DNA of 64,000 nucleotides from Bubalus kerabau. Lineage: Eukaryota; Chordata; Mammalia; Artiodactyla; Bovidae. The DNA lies in assembly GCF_029407905.1 (NCBI RefSeq), contig NC_073627.1, positions 132,135,697 to 132,199,696 of the forward strand, in the 5' to 3' direction. The notes under the pieces are model-generated. The model was not told the DNA's origin, did not search any database, and saw only the letters and a program-made list of their open reading frames with translations. The translations under genes and the position numbers were made by a program. Of the stretch, positions 12,190-21,580 are shown one piece after another (position 1 is the first letter of the stretch; each line of letters opens with the position of its first letter).

Positions 12190-12200
12190 AACAATTTTTC

Positions 12201-13072
12201 AGTTGCTGGAACTTGTTATTCTCAGCACCATTTGGGGAGAGCCCCCTCCATCCATCCCTCCTGCTCCTCCACATCTCCTTTCACATGTTGCATCTTCAGG
12301 ATCTTTCCTGACACCCTTCCCTCCAACTGGCTGGATCAGGTGCTCCCCTTCTCAATTCTTACCATTTGCTGTGTTTCCTCTATCACATTGATTCTGGTTG
12401 GCTTCTGTGTGCTTGAACAGCTATCTGAGCTCTCTCTGCTTCCCTCCCTAGACAAAGGCCTTTGGAGGGGAGAAGGGAACTGAGTCTATTTTGCTAGCTC
12501 TAGTATTCTCATCATTGAACACAGTGTATTGCATAAAGTAGGCATTCCATAAATATTGGACAGATTAAAGAATGAGTGAGTATGAGTAGATTGCTGCTGT
12601 GCATTGAGAAGGGTCTATAGGAGGCAAAATATCAATTAACTAATAGAATGTAAGAGCAGAGAGGACTAGAAGCTCCTTCTCACCATCACATCCAACAGGG
12701 AGCTGAGGGTTGGGGACCTCTGACAGAAGCTTCAGAGGAGAGCACCCCAGAAGCCCAGTGAAGACAGTTGAGTCACCAAATCTCCCTAGACTTTCCGAGG
12801 TCCTTGCCTGACTTCAGTGAGCATTGAGCATGGAGGCTTCTTCTGACCATGTGCCACAAACAAATGATAGAAGATTTAGTGTGTGGTAGATGTCATGTTG
12901 TTTGTGGTGAAAATTTTTCACCACAAAGGTAGTAAACACAAAACCATAGTTATGATCAGAATTGCTATGTAAACTTATTTTCCCTCATAAATTAATAAAT
13001 GAGAACACAAGAAGATAAGCTGAAACAGGTCAAGAACAGAAGGGGAGGCATTTTTAAATTTAATAAGACCGT
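12201..13072. other. Unassigned intergenic sequence
   Basis: No repeat or gene is recognised. The first 300 bp are comparatively C+T-rich. Two overlapping frames of 62 and 83 codons there carry no known motif. Confidence 0.5.
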
Positions 13073-13084
13073 TAACACAAATTC

Positions 13085-13266
13085 GGGGGCAGGAGGAAAA
13101 GGGGGCAACAGAGGATGAGATGGCTGGATGGCATCACTGACTCGATGGACGTGAGTCTGAGTGAACTCCGGGAGTTGGTGATGGACAGGGAGACCTGGTG
13201 TGCTGCGATTCATGGGGTCACAAAGAGTTGGACACGACTGAGCGACTGAACTGAACTAAACTGAAC
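13085..13266 (+). mobile_element. Very short BovB 3' insertion (182 bp)
   Basis: Only the last ~180 bp of BovB is present, from 'gggggcaggaggaaaagggg' to the (CTGAA)n-type tail. It is flanked by an exact 12-bp duplication, taacacaaattc, at 13073-13084 and 13267-13278. It is a clean insertion rather than a relic of a longer copy. Confidence 0.95.
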
Positions 13267-13499
13267 TAACACAAATTCTAGTATTTCTAGGTCATTCGGG
13301 GAGTGAATGAATTAGCCTGACAGTATCTGCTCTGTCCTAGCTCCAAGAGGGGTTTTTATTAAGCCCATCACAATGGAGTCATCACAACTTGGGACTTGTC
13401 AGTATTTTACTTATCCAGTCACAGTGATTTCTTAGACCTAAAAAGTGTCTACGCATATGGATGAGAGCAACGCTTTAACATGTTTTTACCTTTTATTTA

Positions 13500-13735
13500 A
13501 AATTGTGTTTCAGTTTTATTGAGATATAATTGACATATAGCAGTATATAAGTTTGTGTGCAATATAAGGACTTGATTTATACATTCCAAATTGATTACCA
13601 TATGTGTTAACATTCATAATCTCATATAGAACATTTAGGATCTATTCTTCCAGCAACTATTAAAAATACCATGCAGAAGTGTTAACTATAGCCACCATGT
13701 TGTACATTGTATCTCCAGCACTTAACAGTACTTAA
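13500..13735 (-). mobile_element. Old L1 3' end (first piece), antisense
   Basis: The plus strand shows 'ttattgagatataattgaca' and 'tatagccaccatgttgtaca', typical of old mammalian L1 3' ends in antisense. It breaks off at about 13735 and appears to resume at about 16576 ('ttatcttataaatggaagtt'). The intervening 2.8 kb is younger elements. Confidence 0.75.
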
Positions 13736-13741
13736 TATTGT

Positions 13742-14095
13742 TCCTTTAAATTTTATTTTTATTTTGGTTGTGCTGAGTCTTTGTTGTGGTATGCAGGCTT
13801 TTCATTGTGGTACCTGGGCTTTTTCTAGTTGTGTCATGAAAGGGCTTCTCCCTAGTTGCAGTGTGGGCTTCTCTTGTTGTGGAGCATGAGCTCTAGAATG
13901 TGTGAGGGTTCAGCAGTTGTGATGTGTGGGCTCAGTTGCCTCCTGGCTCGCAGAATCTTAGTTCCTCAACCAGGGATCTAAACCATGTCCTCTGCATTGG
14001 AAGGCAGATTCTTTTTTTTTTTTTTTAATTTTATTTTATTTTTAATGGAAGGCAGATTCTTAACCACTGGACTGCCAGGGAAGTCCCAGGCTTCT
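13742..14095 (-). mobile_element. CHR-type SINE, reverse
   Basis: The plus strand ends in 'ccactggactgccagggaag', the inverted head of the cetartiodactyl tRNA-Glu-derived CHR SINE. It also contains 'cctcaaccagggatctaaac'. The long degenerate upstream part ('gggcttctcttgttgtggag') matches the older CHR body. It is interrupted at 14014-14045. Confidence 0.8.
14014..14045 (-). other. Poly(A)-only insertion in the CHR SINE
   Basis: A 32-bp block on plus is 13 T followed by A/T-only sequence, so on minus it is an impure poly(A) run. It is flanked by an exact 16-bp duplication, tggaaggcagattctt, at 13998-14013 and 14046-14061. It splits an otherwise continuous CHR head. It looks like target-primed reverse transcription that copied only a tail. 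Confidence 0.8.
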
Positions 14096-14183
14096 CTGGT
14101 AGCTCAGCTGGTAAAGAGTCCACCTGCAATGCAGGAGATCCCTGTTCAATTCCTGGGTCAGGAAGATCCCCTGGAGAAGGGAT
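14096..14183 (+). mobile_element. Bov-tA SINE, 5' piece, split by BovB
   Basis: It has the head 'ctctggtagctcagctggta' and reads up to 'tggagaagggat' (14172-14183). The SINE text resumes at 16334 with the same 12 bases, then 'agactccaatattcttggac', the normal linker of a Bov-tA dimer. Confidence 0.9.
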
Positions 14184-14681
14184 CAGCTCAGTTCAGTCGC
14201 TCAGTCGTGTCTGACTCTTTGCAATCCCATGAACCACCGCACGCCAGGCCTCCTTGTCCATCACCAACTCCCAGAGTTTATGCAAACTCATGTCCATTGA
14301 GTCAGTGATGACATCCAACCATCTCATCCTCTATTGTCCCCTTCTCTTCCTGTCCTCAACCTTTCCCAGCATCAGGGTCTTTTGAAATGAGTGAACTCTT
14401 CGAATCAGGTGGCCAAAGCATTGGAGTTTCAGCTTCAACATCAGTCTTCCAATGAACACTCAGGACTGATCTCCTTTAGGATGGACTGCTTGGATCTCCT
14501 TGCAGTCCAAGGGACTCTCAAGAGTTCTCCAACACCACAGTTCAAAAGCATCAATTCTTCTGTGCTCAGCTTTCTTTATAGTCCAACTCTTACATCCATA
14601 ATGCCTACTGGAAAAACCATAGCCTTGACTAGATGGACCTTTTTTGGCAAAGTAATGTCTCTGCTTCTTAATATGCTATCT

Positions 14682-14814
14682 GCTGCTGTTGCTGCTAAGT
14701 TGCTTCAGTCGAGTCCGACTCTGTGAGACCCCATGGACTACAGCCTACCAGGCTCCTCCATCCATGGGATTTTCCAGGCAAGAGTACTGGAGTGGGGTGC
14801 CATTGCCTTCTCCG
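14682..14814 (-). mobile_element. Bov-A2-type SINE inside BovB
   Basis: A single reverse monomer runs from 'tgctgctgttgctgctaagt' to 'tgccattgccttctccg'. It is flanked by a near-perfect 11-bp duplication, atatgctatct (14671-14681) and atacgctatct (14815-14825), differing at one base. BovB text continues on both sides. Confidence 0.93.
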
Positions 14815-14832
14815 ATACGCTATCTAGGTTGG

Positions 14833-15951
14833 TCATAGCTTTTCTTCCAAGGAGTAAGCGTCTTTTAACTTCATGGCTGCAATCACCATCTGCAGTGAGC
14901 AGGCAAAAATAAAATCAGCCACTGTTTCCTCTGTTTCCCCATTTATTTCCCATGAAGTGATGGGACTGGTTGCCATGATCTTAGTTTTCTGAATGTTGAG
15001 CTTTAAGTCAACTTTTTCACTCTCCTCTTTCACTTTCATCAAGAAGCTCTTTAGTTCCTCTTCACTTTCTGCCATAAGGGTGGTGTCATCTGCATATCTG
15101 AGGTTATTGATATTTCTCCTGGCAATCTTGATTCCAGCTTGTGCTTCTTCCAGCCCAGCGTTTCTCATGATGCACTCTGCATATAAGTTAAATAAGCAGG
15201 GTGACAATATACAGCCTTGACGTACTCCTTTTCCTATTTGGAACCAGTCTGTTGTTCCATGTCCAGTTCTAACTGTTGCTTCCTGACCTGCATACAGGTT
15301 TCTCAAGAGGCAGGTCAGGTGGTCTGGTATTTCCATCTCTTTCAGAATTTTCCAGTTTGTTGTGATCCACACAGTCAAAGGCTTTGGCATAGTCAGTAAA
15401 GCAGAAATATATGTTTTTCTGGAACTTTCTTGTTTCCATGATCTAGCAGATGTTGGCAATTTGGTCTCTGGTTCCTCTGCCTTTCCTAAATCCAGCTTGA
15501 ACATCTGGAAGTTCACGGTTCACATATTGCTGAAGCCTGGGTTGGAGAATTTTGAGCATTATTTTACTAGCGTGTGAGATGAGTGCAATTGTGCGGTAGT
15601 TTGAGCATTCTTTGGCATTGCCCTTCTTTGGAATTGAAATGAAAACCAACTTTTCCAGTCCTGTGGCCACTGCTGAGTTTTCCAAATTTCCTGGCATACT
15701 GAGTACAGCACTTTCACAGTATCATCTTTCAGGATTTGAAATAGCTCAACTGGAATTCTATCATCTCCACTAGCTTTGTTTGTAGTGATGCCTCCTAAGG
15801 CCCAGTTGAGTTCACATTCCAGGATGTCTGGCTCTAGATGAGTGATCACACCATCGTGATTATCTGGGTCGTGAGATCTTTCTTGTACAGTTCTTTGTGT
15901 ATTCTTGACACCTCTTCTTAATATTAAGAAGTCTGCTTCTGTTAAGTCCAT
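14833..15951 (-). pseudogene. BovB reverse-transcriptase remnant
   Basis: This is part of the nested BovB. Read 5' to 3' on minus, frames at 15951-15559, 15697-15443 and 15516-14833 together cover the central and C-terminal RT region. The 227-codon frame has the fingers/palm phrase 'RQGCILSPCLFNLYAE' and the catalytic 'LRYADDTTLMAESEEELK', so the YADD active-site motif is intact. At least two frame changes separate the three pieces, and the upstream part of the ORF is inverted (15952-16333), so no functional enzyme is possible. The C-terminal region is lost near 14830 to a small deletion and the SINE insertion. Confidence 0.85.
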
Positions 15952-16333
15952 AGATTTAAGAGACTAGATCTGATAGACAGAGTCCCTGATGAACTATGAA
16001 TGGAGGTTCATGACATTGTACAAGAGACAGGGATCAAGACCATTCCCAAGAAAAAGAAATGCAAAAAAGCAAAATGGCTATCTGAGGAGGCCTTGCAAAT
16101 AGCTGTGAAAACAAGAAAAGCAAAAAGCAAAGGAGAAAAGGAAAGATATAAGCATCTGAATGCAGAGTTCCAAAGAATAACAAGGAGAGATAAGAAAGCC
16201 TTCCTCAGTGATCAATGCAAAGAAATAGAGGAGAAAAATAGAATGGGAAATACTAGAGATCTCTTTAAGAAAATTAGAGATACCAAGGGAACATTTCATG
16301 CAAAGATAGGCTCAATAAAGGACAAAAATGCTA
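15952..16333 (+). mobile_element. Inverted 5' segment of the BovB
   Basis: The frame at 16000-16347 encodes the lysine-rich stretch between endonuclease and RT ('KAKWLSEEALQIAVKTRKAK', then 'RDLFKKIRDTKGTFHAKIG'). In a normal BovB this lies just upstream of the sequence that ends at about 15951. Both pieces carry a 'ctatgga'-like sequence at the break (plus 15945-15951 region and 16331-16337), so the junction has short microhomology. Confidence 0.88.
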
Positions 16334-16345
16334 TGGAGAAGGGAT

Positions 16346-16575
16346 AGACTCCAATATTCTTGGACTTCCCTGGTGGCTCAGACAGTAAAGAATCTATCTG
16401 AAATGTAGGAGACCTGGGTTTGATCCCTGGGTCAGGAAGATCCCCTGGAGGAGGGCATGGCAACCCCCTCCAGTATTCTTGCCTGGAGAATCCCCATGGA
16501 CAGAGGAGCCTGGCAAGCTGCAGTCCGTGGGGTCACAAAGAGTCGGACATGGCTGAACTAAGCACAGCACAGCAC
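16346..16575 (+). mobile_element. Bov-tA SINE, second unit of split dimer
   Basis: It starts with the dimer linker 'agactccaatattcttggac', then a full Bov-tA ('ttccctggtggctcagacag' to 'gtcggacatggctgaactaa'). It pairs with the 14096-14183 piece across the BovB insertion. Confidence 0.9.
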
Positions 16576-17000
16576 GTTATCTTATAAATGGAAGTTTGTA
16601 TCTTCCACCTTCATCTAATTCTCCAACCTTGAGTCTGGTAACAAGCTGATCTCTTTTCTGTGAGTTCGTTTAAAATTATTTTAAGTTCCACACATATGTA
16701 AGTGAGATCATACAGTATTTGTTTTTCTTTCTTTGACTTATTGTTGCAGATATCCTCCTTGACATAGTGTTTTTATTTCCTTCAAATACATACCCAGAAG
16801 TGGAATTGCTGGATCACATGATTCTCTATTTGTAATACTTTGAGGACCCTCATACTGTTTTCCATAGTGGTCTACAGCAATTTACATTCCCCCCGGTGGT
16901 GCACAAGGATTCCCCCCTCCACACCCTTGCCAGCCTTCGTCATCTCTTGTGCTTTTGCTGACAGCCATTCATTTGCTGACAGTAGTGTCTGCACGTGAGT
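16576..17000 (-). mobile_element. Old L1 (second piece), antisense
   Basis: The plus strand shows 'cttataaatggaagtttgta' followed by 'acccagaagtggaattgctg' and 'atactgttttccatagtggt', the antisense L1 ORF2 end region. It continues the L1 piece that stops at 13735. Confidence 0.78.
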
Positions 17001-17287
17001 GGTTTACAAGAGCTTTGTCCAGACAAGGCACTCACTGAGATTAAGGATTAGTGGAAATAAAGGATTTGAAGTCAGTCTTCCTTAAAAATCTTTCTCTAAT
17101 AAGCAAACAGTTTGTTGGGTGAAAAAGCAATTGCCCTAAAGTGAGAGCTATTTCCCCTGCCCCCATACTGCATGCCTTCCTCCGCTCTTTAGCTGACCAA
17201 GACATCCCCCACTGTCCACTTTCATTCATTCAATTTAGCCTTTCTTGTCTGTTCATCCTATTTTTACTGAGTACTTCACATTTCTGT

Positions 17288-17498
17288 AGGGCTTCCCTGG
17301 TGGCTCAGTTGGTAAAGAATCTGCCTGCAATGCAGGAGACCTGGCTTTGATCCCTGGGTCAGGAAGATCCCCTGGAGAAGGGAATGGCAACCCACTCCAG
17401 TATTCTTGCCTGGAGAATTCCATGGAGAGAGAATCCTGGTGGACTACAGTCTGTGGAATCTCAAAGACTTGGACACGACTGAGCAACTAACGCAACAC
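17288..17498 (+). mobile_element. Bov-tA SINE with target-site duplication
   Basis: A near-consensus Bov-tA runs from 'agggcttccctggtggctca' to 'gacacgactgagcaactaac'. It is flanked by an exact 12-bp duplication, tcacatttctgt, at 17276-17287 and 17499-17510. It is probably young. Confidence 0.95.
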
Positions 17499-17510
17499 TC
17501 ACATTTCTGT

Positions 17511-18119
17511 GGTGCTACCAGAGCCACTTTAAAAAGTGAAAAGTTCCTTAATATTACAATAGTTATGCTAAAATAAATCCTATTAATACACTGAGAAGAA
17601 TTATTTTTCTCCTCTTGATAATGAAAAATGAGAGTCTATTAACACTGATTATTTCCATGACTCCAATTTATTACCTTTCTTGAAAAATCAAATAAAAATT
17701 CCTCATATGAAGTAACTATTCTTTTTCTTATAGCAAAGATCCATTTTTCTTACTAATTAGTGTCTTAATTCTCTCAAGGCCACAATGAACTTATCTGAGT
17801 ATCTTTTACAAAATCTTGCCCATGCAAATTTTAAATTAAAAAGCACATGTACACTTATGAAGAAGGAAAACGGAGCTCATTTTAAAGTCAAAGTAGACAG
17901 TACCAGGGAAGCATATAGGAGGGCTGTTTTCTTGTTTGACTGCACCCCATAGACCTTCTAACTTCTTACCTCTTTTTCTTTATAGTCCCCTTAAAAACTA
18001 TGTGGCTGTACCTAACTGTGAAAACCAACTTCAGACTCATATTTTGCTAGATGAGTTTGTCACAAGATACTGAGTGCCATACTGTGTGTTTAAATTTGTT
18101 TCTGTCATTTAAAGAATTG
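17511..18119. other. Unassigned AT-rich sequence
   Basis: No gene or repeat family is recognised. Confidence 0.5.
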
Positions 18120-18560
18120 TAAATGTTTATAACAAGTTTATTCTTAATTGTTAAAAATTGAAAAAATTACAAATGTCTTTCTGTGGGTGAACGTACAAAC
18201 AAACTATGGTACCTCCATACTCTACAGTGCTATTCAGACAAAAAAGAACAGATTTGATCCACATGAACTACATGGTTGAATTTTAAAAGCATTTGCTAAG
18301 CAAAAGAAGCCAAACCCAAAAATTACACACTATAGAATTTTATTTCTATAACATTCTGAAGAACTATTGGGTTGGAGAACTTAATGGTTGGCAGGAGTGG
18401 GGAGTGGTAAAAGGGGAGTATATGAAGGGTGACAGGAGGAAATTTGGGGGTGAAAAAACTTCTCTATGATGATTTTGATGTTAAGTATATGACTGAATGT
18501 ATTTGTCAAAATGCTTAGACTTCAACACCACAAAGAGTCAGTTATACTTTTGCTTCTTAA
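18120..18560 (+). mobile_element. Old L1 3' end, sense
   Basis: Phrases such as 'aaactatggtacctccatac', 'aaaagcatttgctaagcaaa' and 'tggttggcaggagtggggag' correspond to the L1 ORF2 end and 3' UTR in sense orientation. It is highly diverged. Confidence 0.65.
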
Positions 18561-18819
18561 TGCTTCTTTTCTGCATTCTTTGCTTTCTGTCTTTGTTATC
18601 AGGCTGGATTCTTGGGTAGCAAAATTAATCAGCAAAGTAGCATGATTCTTTAGATGGAAATTTCTTGCAATACTTCCCAGGCACTAAACATCCTGTTTGT
18701 TGCCATAATATAAAATTAACTTTTTGAGAAAGATAGACAAGTACATTGTTATGTTTCACTTGAGAAAAATAATTTTTCTGGAGTAGATAAATCAGGATAC
18801 AATTGCTGGAGAGTAAGAT

Positions 18820-19110
18820 ATGCATATTTTTAGTTTTAATAGGCATTGTTCAATTGACTTCCAAAGGAACAGTATACAAAAGTTATTGTTTCTCTATGGT
18901 CTAAACCAGATCGTGATATTATCAGACTTTTGAAATCTTGCTCACTTTCTGAATAAGACATCATATCACATAGCTTTAGTTTGAATTTTCCTGATTAATA
19001 GTATAGAACATATGCACCATATGTTAATTGACATTATTTTCTGTTCTCTATTATTTTTTTATTACTATTTGCTTTTTCTTCCCTTCACAATGACTTGTAG
19101 TTTTAAGTAT
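18820..19110 (-). mobile_element. Possible very old L1 fragment, antisense
   Basis: Weak resemblance to antisense L1 ORF2 ('ttcaattgacttccaaagga', then 'gaatttcctgattaat'-like text). The call rests on order of phrases only. Confidence 0.4.
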
Positions 19111-19130
19111 ACATCCTGGAAATTGTCCTC

Positions 19131-19312
19131 AATTTTTTTAAATTAATTAATTTATTTTAATTGGAGTCTTTACAATACTTTACAATATTGTGGTGGTTCT
19201 TGCCATACAGCGACATGAATCAGCCACAGGTGTACCTGTGTTGTACCATCCTGAACCCTCCCTCCCCACCCTATCCCTCTGGGTTGTTGCAGAGCACCAG
19301 CTTAGAGAGATC
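19131..19312 (-). mobile_element. L1 3' end, antisense
   Basis: The plus strand reads 'ttattttaattggagtcttt' then 'gacatgaatcagccacaggt' and 'ccctctgggttgttgcagag', the antisense 3' terminus of artiodactyl L1. It is only about 180 bp. Confidence 0.8.
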
Positions 19313-19904
19313 TTCTTCATGCATCAAACTTGCTATTTAACAGATGAAGAAAATACAACTAGTGAGGTTTTAATTACTGTGCTCAAAATTACAGGAAAAA
19401 TAGTTTCTGAAGCATTGTTTATAGCCAAATGTTCTGCACATAAGAGTTTACTATAATGGAGACCATGTCATGAATAGCTCTTTTAAAAACAATATCTGCT
19501 TCATTCATTTTACACGCTATCAGTATAATTACATTATAGTGTGATGATTTTAACTACTCTTTTTCTACTAGACTTTTTCACAACAGTTGTGCATTTTTAC
19601 CTCTTACTAACATCAAGATTACATGCACACTACTATCAAAACATATTGTATAAAGTCTGCCCAGAAAATGAATACAAAGGCTTCATCAGGAAGTATTTCA
19701 CCAGTGCTAAATTATCTATATGTTTATAAAGGAAAAAAGTCATACTAATAAAAATAATATAAACGTGATAAAATAACCAAAGGCTTGCTCTTCAAAAGGA
19801 TGTCTTTATTAAAGTTTCTAATTTACAGTCTTTCCTACAATTTCTTGTTTGTTAATGCATTGATGAAGCTGATACCTTGATCCAAGATAATTTTCCTTTA
19901 CATG
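19313..19904. other. Unassigned AT-rich sequence
   Basis: Open frames of 62 and 88 codons have no recognisable motif. The 88-codon frame begins inside the preceding L1. Confidence 0.5.
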
Positions 19905-20335
19905 GTTTTATTTTTCCAGTAGTCATGTATGGATGTGAGAATTTGAGTGCCAAAAAATTGATGCTTTTGAACTGTGGTGTTGGATAAGACTCTTGAGAGT
20001 CCCTTGGATTTCAAGGAGACCAAACCAGTCAATCTTAATAGCAATTCATCCTGAATATTCATTGGAAGAAATGATGCTGAAGCTGATGCTCCAATACTGT
20101 GGCCACTTGATATGAAGAACTGACCATTGGAAAAGACCCTGATGCTGGGAAAGATTGAAGACAGGAGGAGAAGGGGATGACAGAGGATGAGATGGTTGGA
20201 TGGCATCACCAACTTGATGGGCATGAGTTTGAGCAAGCTCTGGGAGTTAGTGATGGACAGGGAGGCCTGGTGTGCTACAGTCCATGGGGTTGCAAAAAGT
20301 CGGACAAGACTGAGCAACCGTACTGAACTGAACTG
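19905..20335 (+). mobile_element. BovB 3' fragment
   Basis: It starts near 'gttttatttttccagtagtc' and covers the BovB 3' region ('gatgctgggaaagattgaag') to the tail 'gtactgaactgaactga'. It is moderately diverged. Confidence 0.92.
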
Positions 20336-20845
20336 ATTTTATATCTGAGAACAAGTTTTGATATTTCCATGTCTTCACTGAGTCTTCTCCTGACATCCAG
20401 CTTCACCTTGAAAGGTTTACATGACCCCATTCCTCACTGTTAGTGATCACACACTAACATATTTCATCGCACACTAATTATTTCATATAAATAATGATAC
20501 GTCCGTTGCAAAAGACTATTGGATGGTGCAAAGAATTAGCAGTAGTCTCTTATGTCAAACCATTATCTATGTTCAAAGAGAAGGATTTTTGCATCAAAAT
20601 TAAGTTAGTGTTCTGTCTTGACTCATTCTTCACACATCATCCTTCATTGTGGCAAGTGCTGACAGCTGAAGATGCTCCTTTCCCCAATAACTTGACTATT
20701 GAGTGAACGCCTCTCTCTTGGATGTCTTACAATTTTACCTGCAGAGCAACAGGATGGCTGAAAAGTTGTCTCAGATCTACCAATGCTTCAGTAGCCAAGG
20801 AGTGCCATTTCACTTGCTAGCTGTGACTATTTTCCAGTAAAGGCA
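20336..20845. other. Unassigned sequence
   Basis: No gene or repeat is recognised. A 70-codon frame at 20494-20706 has no motif. Confidence 0.5.
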
Positions 20846-20847
20846 GA

Positions 20848-21290
20848 GAATTAATTTGCCAGGGCTGCTGTAACAACAGACTACAGACTAAGTGGCTTAA
20901 GCAACAGAAATTCATTGCCTCAAAGTTCTGGAGGCTGGAAGCCTGAGATCCAGGTGTCAGTAGAGCTCAGTCGTTTTAGGGATGTGATGGAGAATCTGCT
21001 CCAGACTTCTCTCCTACCTCCTGCTGGTTTGCTGGAGATCTGTGGCATTGCCTGACTCGTAGATGCTTCACTCTGATATCTACCTTCATTTTCACATGTG
21101 AGTGTTTGTTTCTGTGTCCAAATTTTCTCTTTTTAAAAGGACACAGTCATATTGGATTAGAGCTTATCTTAATGACTGTCACCTTAACTGGATCATTTGC
21201 AAAGACCCCATTTCCAAATAAGGTCACTTCACAGGTGCTGAATTAGGATTTCAACATCTTTAAGGCAATATGGTTCAACCATTATAAGCA
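20848..21290 (-). mobile_element. MLT1-like LTR (ERVL-MaLR), reverse
   Basis: The plus strand opens with 'aatttgccagggctgctgta' and contains 'caaagttctggaggctggaa', 'aaggacacagtcatattgga' and 'tttccaaataaggtcacttc'. In this order these are the inverted landmarks of an MLT1/MST-type LTR. It is an old, degenerate solo LTR. Confidence 0.7.
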
Positions 21291-21469
21291 GTTTATTGAT
21301 CTAATGTTCAATTTTTTCATATATTGGAAAGCCCTTCCTTGTTATGGTCTCGTTACTGTATCTACTGACCTTGTCAATAAAAATCTGTTTCTCTTCTCCT
21401 GTCTTTTTTCTTCTTTAAAAATTCTTATCAGTGATGTTATATAACTCTAAGAAACAGTTCTCTGTCTTA

Positions 21470-21580
21470 CTCTTTATGGCAGCCCACTCCGGTATTTTTG
21501 CCTGGAAAATCCCATGGACAGAGGAGCCTGATAGACTACAGTCAATGGGGTTGCAAAGAGTCAGACACAACTGAGCCAAA
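21470..21580 (+). mobile_element. Bov-tA SINE, 3' fragment
   Basis: Only the body from 'tggcagcccactccggtatt' to 'gtcagacacaactgagcc' is present. Confidence 0.88.

Larger units (their letters stand above)
14184..16333 (-). mobile_element. BovB LINE with 5' inversion
   Basis: A 2.15-kb BovB is inserted in a Bov-tA dimer and flanked by the exact 12-bp duplication tggagaagggat (14172-14183 and 16334-16345). From 14184 to about 15951 it reads as BovB on minus, 3' tail first. The remaining 15952-16333 is upstream BovB sequence in the opposite orientation. One element with an inverted 5' end, as produced by twin priming, explains this. A Bov-A2 later inserted at 14682-14814. Confidence 0.93.

Noticed and set aside
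14993..15577. Plus-strand frames of 60-75 codons in the nested BovB
   Set aside because: They are shadows of the minus-strand BovB reverse-transcriptase region.
16000..16347. Independent lysine-rich 115-codon gene
   Set aside because: It is the linker region of BovB ORF2, part of the inverted 5' segment.
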